From positions 26,904,659 to 26,968,658 of the forward strand of contig NC_081526.1 in the NCBI RefSeq assembly GCF_030273125.1: a stretch of DNA of 64,000 bases, in the 5' to 3' direction. Below, piece after piece: positions 57,901 to 64,000 of this stretch (its first letter is position 1; each line of letters starts with the position of its first letter). The notes beneath the pieces were generated by a model, which saw only the letters and a program-made list of their open reading frames with translations, ran no database searches and was not told where the DNA came from. Source of the DNA: Centropristis striata. Its lineage: Eukaryota > Chordata > Actinopteri > Perciformes > Serranidae. A program made the position numbers and the translations under genes.

Positions 57901-58541
57901 CTAAAGGTATAATAATGGCAAGGACAGCAAATACCGCATGGGTCCAGATCTTGGCACAATGGTGAGCATTACATACTTGTACAATAAAAAGGAAAAATCA
58001 AAAAGCAGCGGACTGTAGCTTTTTGTCTGGTTGCATGCTTTTATAATCGAGAGCCCTGTAGAGAAAGCTGAGTCCATCAATATACAGTAAACAACTTTAA
58101 TACGTGTAGTAGTGTTGTGCAATGCTCTGGATTTATACACTTCACACACTCCAGAGGTGTATGCTTTCACCATTAAGTCTTCTTACAAACATGGATACAC
58201 AAAATGATAAGGTGCCAGGGCAGAAGGTAGTGTGTCCTGCAGGGAGAATAGTGTATAGGTGTGTAATACATCCACTTCAGATTCAGGTCTGTGTCCCATG
58301 TTAAACCAAAATCTATGTTTTCAGAACCATATTGACCTTTCTCTAAACTAAAGTTTTTTATTTGTCTAACCTAACCATATCTCCAATGTGGCTGGAGAGG
58401 CAGGAAGAAAGAAATATGCGCTGCAAAGATAATACCACTTACCAGGTGAGATGTGGTTTTAATGGGTCAGACAGCTACCAGTTTGATGTGGATGGATTTG
58501 TAGCACTTACCAAATAGTTTTTGACTGGCAGTCCTAAGCCC

Positions 58542-58700
58542 CAGTGGTGAACAAGTATTCAAGTATTTTCTTTTCAGTAAATTACCAGTAGAACAATGTT
58601 AACATACTCCATTACAAATAAAGTCTTGCATTTAAATTCCTGCTTTGATTTAAGTCCCAAAGTAACATTTTTAAAAAATGCACCTATCAAACAAAAAGTA
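58542..58700 (+). mobile_element. Decayed hAT-like element end
   Basis: CAGTGGTGAACAAGTATTCA, then ACTCCATTACAAATAAAGTC, resembles the start of the element at 11289-11785 (CGGTGGTGGAAGAAGTATTC .. ACTCCACTACAAGTAAAAGT). The right end is not identified. Confidence 0.5.
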
Positions 58701-61700
58701 TTGGTTCTACGGAAAAATGAATGCGTCATATATTACATAACATATTCTTATTATGGATTTTTCAATGTGTAAACAGCATTTTACTGCTGTAGCCAGTTTT
58801 GACTGTTTTATATCAGGCTGCTGTATGTACTGATCAATAGGGGTCGTGGGTTACATCGGATTTATAGTGCATTACTTTTCGAAAGGTATGTTTACTGTGA
58901 GGCAACAACCACTAGTGGTCATAATAGTGATGACAGAATCAATGGAAGAACTAAGGCGACACAGTATAAAGAGTGAGAAAGTCCGTATTGACTTGGAGAC
59001 TGGGTCATGTCCCATCTGAAACCAATGGTCTCGTTGTTTTTTTAAGTTTCAATTTAAGTTGATTGAACTTAATGTCTGCATGCATCTATGGCACATTATG
59101 CTTCACTGTCATAGTTATTTGTAGTTATTTGATATGAAACAATTACTTTTCTTGCGCACTGGCACCTCTCAACAGCTGCTGCTCCTCTTTTCTCTATATC
59201 AAGCTCTCTGTGTGATTTATAATGGCCCTAAATAAACCACTGTGTTTCACCTTTACACATTTTATAGCAGCCTGATGCTGCTGCTTCATAATTTTATGAA
59301 ATGTCATGACATCTAAGCAACATGAGCTGTCTGCTCCACTGAACTCAAACAAACTGTCCTCCGCTCTCTCTCTCCACTTTGAGGATGAACTTGTGCATGT
59401 TAGTGTTTATCTGCCGTGTTGTGCTAGCTGCCAGCTAAGTACACAGCTGTGCTATTAGGGAAAAACATATAATTAGGTTTTGATGGGCACCTTGTTTCTC
59501 TGTGACTTAGCCACATTTTTTTTGTTCTGGGCAAATTATATTTTCTTTCCACAATGTATAGTCATGGTGCAGAGTGGGCACTGATGGACTTCATGGTGCA
59601 TTCAGATACATCTAGTTACTGAGAGCATTACTGCATTCCATTCCATAATTTTTACCTTGAAATGCCTCCTAGTGCCTGAATTTTGTGTCTTTCGTCACAT
59701 AAGTTAAGACATTTCCACCAGAAATTGATGCATAACTACTAATAACTGGGAAGACCTTTGCTGTGTAACTAGGCAATTGTTGATAACTTGCAGCCACTAC
59801 TGGATAGAGGAATGAGGAGTTGGGTGAAATGAGTAAAGAATTTGTTAAGATGATTGCGGAGCCAACGGTCAATACTGATATAAAATAATCAATAAAATTG
59901 TTTTTTTTAACAACTGTGAATTAACACGACCATGAAAGATTGTTATAGTATATATAACAACAGTTATAGATTGCCTATAGTCATAAATGTGCACAAAAAG
60001 GCTAATCGACAAATATACAAATTTGTACACACTTCTCTTATTGTTTGATGTATATTACTGTATGTTTAATGCTTTTCTATATTGTAAAACACTTTAAGAC
60101 TTATTTTTGGGATAATGCTACACTAATTAAATTTATTGTCAGTATTATTATTTCTATTCACCAATATAATGTGCATGATTTGCAGTGACATGGCATATTC
60201 ACACTGGAGTGAAATCCACAACGGACCCTGAAATTATCACAAATCATTTCACATTCCCTAAATAATATTTGTCCCAGGTGAGCAGGGCTGGGGAGCAGAC
60301 AGTGGAGTGTCTGACGAGTTATTTTTGACAGGCAGCTATTGCCGTGGCTTGGCTTTGCTGAATAACACTTAACAATGGGTCCCTTGAGCGACTTTGGCAT
60401 TTTAGAGCTCATTTTCTGGCTGAGTGCAGGTATGGCAAAGGTAAATCAGAAAGTCATGATGAGGCCAGGCCTTGTCAAAGTGTAAGTGGTAAAAAACAGA
60501 GTGCATCATGGAAGACGGTCAGAATCACAGTGGTTCGTCTTCGGAAACACCATTAGCCACCAGCTGCTTCCCTGTCTGTTACACCGCTGCCGCACAATCT
60601 GCACACCTTTCATGTGGAATAACCTTGTTTATCCCATCTCTTTCAATAAGTCCACAACAGCCTGCCTAATGATTAAAAAGAGACAAAGCAATGAGAGGAA
60701 ATATGGAAATGTGTCAGCTTGACTGGGTTGTGACCACATCCCCACTTTAATCTTTCATCAGTTATGCTGGGTGTCAGGGTTTTTTTTTCAGCAGCTTTGT
60801 GAAACAACAGTCTTTAAAATCAAGTCGATTTCAAGTCAGGGAGAGACTCGGAAAACACAATAATATTTGATGAGCAGAATTCATTCTTTTTTAATGTCTT
60901 CTTGCATTACCGCTTTTGTTTATAAACTTTAAGCGACATTTGATTAGACCTTGTGCAGACATTTTTCACTATTTTGAGAAATAGGCTTATTCATTGTCAA
61001 TTTCGAGAGTTGGGTGAGAAGACTGATGCCCCTCTTCTGAAAAAGTTAGTCTGGCTCAACCCAAAATTCAAAAATATGCTTCAAGCTGACTACTTAACAT
61101 GTTGCATCACGTTTGTATAATCAGTACACAAACAGAAACACTTTGTGAGCATGGACTTATGAGCTTTATCGATGCTGGTATAGGCATGTATTTAGACTGT
61201 AGACAGACTCAGGCTATAGAATTTATGCAGAAATGAGAGAAAAACGCCATATTAGGATATACTGTACTTATGACTAGTGAAGCAAAAAACATATTTTATA
61301 CTATCAGGATCTAGTTTGTACTGTATGCAATGAGTGAGATATTTAAATTCAATCAGAGTAAACTGAAGTCCATATCACTTAATGTGTTATTTAACTAACA
61401 TAACTAATAATCTGTAGATGACATCATATTGACCTCATACACAATAGAGCATCGGGCAAACATTAGCATTTGAGAATTTGTATGGTATTTGTTCTGCATA
61501 AAGGTGCAGAATTATGGGACTAACTGGGCTTCACTGAGCAGCATTAAACTTTAATGAGAGTGTAATACTGCACAATAGCTTAGTTATATACACAGTGGTT
61601 GTCTACACTCAGATATAAAGAATTGCAATTTACAAGTAACAAAAAACTTGTTTGCGAAATATGTTAAAAACATGTTTGAATTTTTGACCCAAATTCAACT

Positions 61701-63039
61701 GTTTATGCCAGTTTGTATTTCTCTCTTTCTTATCGTAATCAGGGGTGAAGGTCATGAACACCAACCTGATTATTCTATGGATTTTGCAACTAAAATAATG
61801 TGTTAAAATGAAAAAGGAGAAAGGCATTATACATTTGAAGAATGAGGTAAAAGTAAAAACAGAGCTGCTAGTTTTAGTTCCTGAAAAATAACTTTTATGA
61901 GACTCAGTGTCTTGTTCTTAAAATACCAAAATGTCTTGAGGCAAAACAGGATGATTGAAAATATACAAAAACATTTTAGTTTCAAGTAAAGAGAAATATA
62001 TTCATAATGTTTAATGATAATTAAAAAATAAAAAAACATGTAATACAGCATCACTTAAACCCTTCTTTTTCTGGCACAGTTTGTCTTCATGGTTGATTAA
62101 ATGGGTGTTTTCTGACATAAACATTCTCAGGTTCAAAGGTAGAGGCAACAACATTCAGTGGGCATAAGGAAATGGAAACCTTGAGCAAGTGAAGTTAAAG
62201 AGAATAAAAGTTGTGCTGGAACACCCCTAACAGACTGATAGCACCAAGAGAATGATGTCATGTCGGAAGAGGCATGATGTGATAAGAAGTGAACACGGGC
62301 AGAGGGGACTGCTGTTTGACTGAAAAACTTTATTATTAATAACTTGTGCTGGGTTATATGACAATGGCACTGGATTTACTGAGAATTTGAGCAGATACTT
62401 CAGGGTTGGACAAGTTTTTAAAATTGATTTATGATATTGTTTTGCTCAATAGCTTTCATTTTGGATACTCCAGTGTCCCTGAAGTATTAAAGCAAAGAAC
62501 GGAGAATTCATGCAAAAAGCAATAGTCGCTGCTGAAGTTTTCCTTCTCAATATCCTCTTTTTAAATTTTTAGAATTTGTATTTTAATAGATGCAACTTGA
62601 TGACGAAATGCCCATTCCTGACGTTATAGGCCACTACAGAGTTTTGACACTGTGGAGTTTCATTTTGGTTAAACAGCGGTGAGTTCTCAGCCTATATTTT
62701 TCCACTCAAGCAGCACATCTGGAAAGAGGCTACAGCTCTGAGTAGGACCCCGAGGCCAGTGGCCTAGTTGCTAAGACTTTATGAACTGGTTTGATGTCTG
62801 GTTTACCCAAACCCTCAAAAGTCTTTCTTCTCTTCATATTTTGCTGACTCAATTTCATTTTAGTGCTCTTTGAAAAAGTTTAAGAGCACTGTGGAGCTTA
62901 AATAGCTAACAATATTACCACATTTTCACCTTTATTATAGCTAACACACAAGCAAACAGTTGCTTATTTATATATGTATACTTTATTTATCCAAGCAGCA
63001 ACCACAGTGTCTGAAAAGTAAAGCCAATGTGAAAGTGCC

Positions 63040-63610
63040 TTAAACCGGCATTCTTTCTAATCGCCAGCAGGGGGCGACTACACTTGCCGCACTAAAAAGT
63101 CTGTATAGCAGTCTAACAGAAAATGACCCTACTTCCCCCCCTAATTTATTACCTCATGAAACATTTTCCTAACAAGTTTACTGTCACGATTGCTAGTTTC
63201 GAGTCTTTAATATCATATGATATTCATGCAGTAAATTATGGTACCAATTTGAGTTAAATATACATAAATAAAGTAGGGTATGCTTTAGGGACTAACTCGT
63301 GATTGACAAGTTGATACAATGACACACTGTTTGGTCTTCCTTTAACTTTGAACCTTTCACAATGTGTTTGCAGTTTATCAAAGTTTTTGGTTCACCAAAT
63401 GTCTTCGCCAAAATATCCCTAATATGGCTGCTGCCATCTTGCACTGGTGATGTCATTGAGAGCCAGAGAGCAAAGAGTGGAATGCACGGTATCAAGTTCC
63501 CGCCTAAACACGACCTGACCAATCATGAGTGAATTACAGCTGTCAATCATGATGTTACATCCCCATTTTATAGAATTATGAAAGCACATCGCTAACCAAG
63601 CTAGCTAGCT
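63040..63610. repeat. Dispersed fish repeat carrying a CTCF-like core
   Basis: Contains GGCATTCTTTCTAATCGCCA, then GCAGGGGGCGACTAC, AAAATGACCCTACTTC, TATGCTTTAGGG, GTGATTGACAAG and TGTCAATCATGATG, a sequence order I recognise from many fish genomes. GCCAGCAGGGGGCGAC (about 63065-63080) matches a CTCF core. It lies just left of the THAP relic and may belong to the same mobile element. Confidence 0.6.
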
Positions 63611-63773
63611 GGCCGTTGCATTAGCAAATAATAGACAACTTTGGTGTAGAAATCACAATTACGTAACTGGCAGCTGCGTGTGCATACTGTTTGCAGAAAC
63701 TCAGAGGAAAACAATTGCAATCTATGAAAGCAATAAGAAAATAGTGGGAACAGAAGAGTTTCAGGGGGCAACG

Positions 63774-63911
63774 ATGTCTGGCTGTGTTGTTGGATGCTAA
63801 AACAGAAATTGTAATTCTTATCAATTACTTTAATCAAAAACGCCTTTTGAAGATAAACGGAAACATTTAAGGTTGCAAGCCATTAAAGTGACAGACTGGA
63901 CCGCTAAAATA
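63774..63911 (+). pseudogene. THAP zinc-finger domain relic, probably of a THAP-type transposase
   Basis: From ATG at 63774 the frame reads MSGCVVGC, then a stop at codon 9, NRNCNSYQLL, a second stop at codon 20, then TPFEDKRKHLRLQAIKVTDW. The spaced Cys pair at the start and the LQAIK..DW segment fit the N-terminal half of a THAP DNA-binding domain, found in P-element/Kolobok-like transposases and host THAP proteins. Two in-frame stops make it non-functional here. The second half of the domain (C-x2-H) would lie beyond the visible homology or the window edge. Confidence 0.6.
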
Positions 63912-64000
63912 ATCTGAAATTCATTGATATATATATAAATATGCATATATTTCCTTCTGTTTAGGTTCTCGTCTGAGAGCCACATGGGACTGAGACGCTG

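Larger units (their letters stand above)
45208..64000. other. Gene-free interval to the right edge
   Basis: No coding exon set, RNA gene or convincing promoter found on either strand. It holds microsatellites (46563-46639, 51190-51225, 52213-52262, 53151-53201), a SINE (47421-47733), an LTR-like remnant (about 47890-48295), a minisatellite (49681-50040), a MITE (54663-54929), a decayed hAT-like copy (from 58542), a dispersed repeat (63040-63610) and a THAP relic (63774-63911). Stretches such as 45210-45560, 49060-49300 and 51055-51175 are more complex and repeat-free and could be conserved non-coding DNA, which I cannot test. Confidence 0.5.

Noticed and set aside
1..64000. CRISPR array, operon-like gene cluster or prokaryotic system
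   Set aside because: Exon-intron genes, polyadenylation signals and vertebrate repeats show nuclear fish DNA; tandem repeats seen are microsatellites or a minisatellite without spacers.

Overview
The window is genomic DNA of a ray-finned (teleost) fish. Genes are split into short exons with GT..AG introns, intergenic DNA is AT-rich, and microsatellites are frequent. Many repeat types are typical of fish genomes: an L2/Maui-like LINE tail, tRNA-derived SINEs, hAT-like and TTAA-flanked piggyBac-like MITEs, and the repeat containing GCTTTGGATAAAAGCGTCTG. All genes I can support lie on the + strand. No CRISPR array, rRNA or free-standing tRNA gene was seen.

Layout. (1) About 387-3500: the 3' part of a USP37-like ubiquitin protease. 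The catalytic Cys, His and Asp are present, but exon phases show a +1 frameshift just after the Cys box. (2) 3501-7313: 3' flank, then an hAT-like element broken by a long palindromic TTAA-flanked element. (3) 7314-12308: a complete nepro gene of nine exons and 481 codons, with nested transposons in its introns. (4) 12309-21200: gene-free and repeat-rich, ending in an L2 3' end. (5) About 21240-21400: a candidate TATA-less promoter with CRE, ETS and CCAAT motifs and a non-coding exon, probably the ralb 5' end about 12 kb from its coding exons. (6) 30996-45207: a direct tandem duplication. The left copy holds intact ralb (coding 33259-35954, 207 aa). The right copy holds a second complete but divergent Ral GTPase (41639-43411, 197 aa). 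(7) 45208-64000: no gene recognised; microsatellites, a SINE, MITEs, a minisatellite and, at the right edge, a broken THAP-domain transposon relic.

Most interesting point: the second Ral gene keeps every splice phase, an open frame, the NKSD, ETSAK and DTAGQE motifs and a CAAX end. However, both P-loop glycines equivalent to Ras G12 and G13 are alanine. It also has substitutions in the effector loop, a shortened N-terminus and a less basic C-terminus with an extra cysteine. By analogy with Ras and Ral mutants it could be a naturally GTP-locked or otherwise rewired Ral. The duplication starts inside the presumed ralb intron 1, so this copy lacks the candidate ralb promoter and must use another promoter or be spliced from the ralb leader.

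The three recognised genes act in separate pathways: deubiquitination, nucleolar RNA biology linked to RNase MRP, and Ral signalling to exocyst and RalBP1. They look like neighbours, not a functional cluster. Positions were read by eye; family assignments rest on remembered motifs, not on searches.
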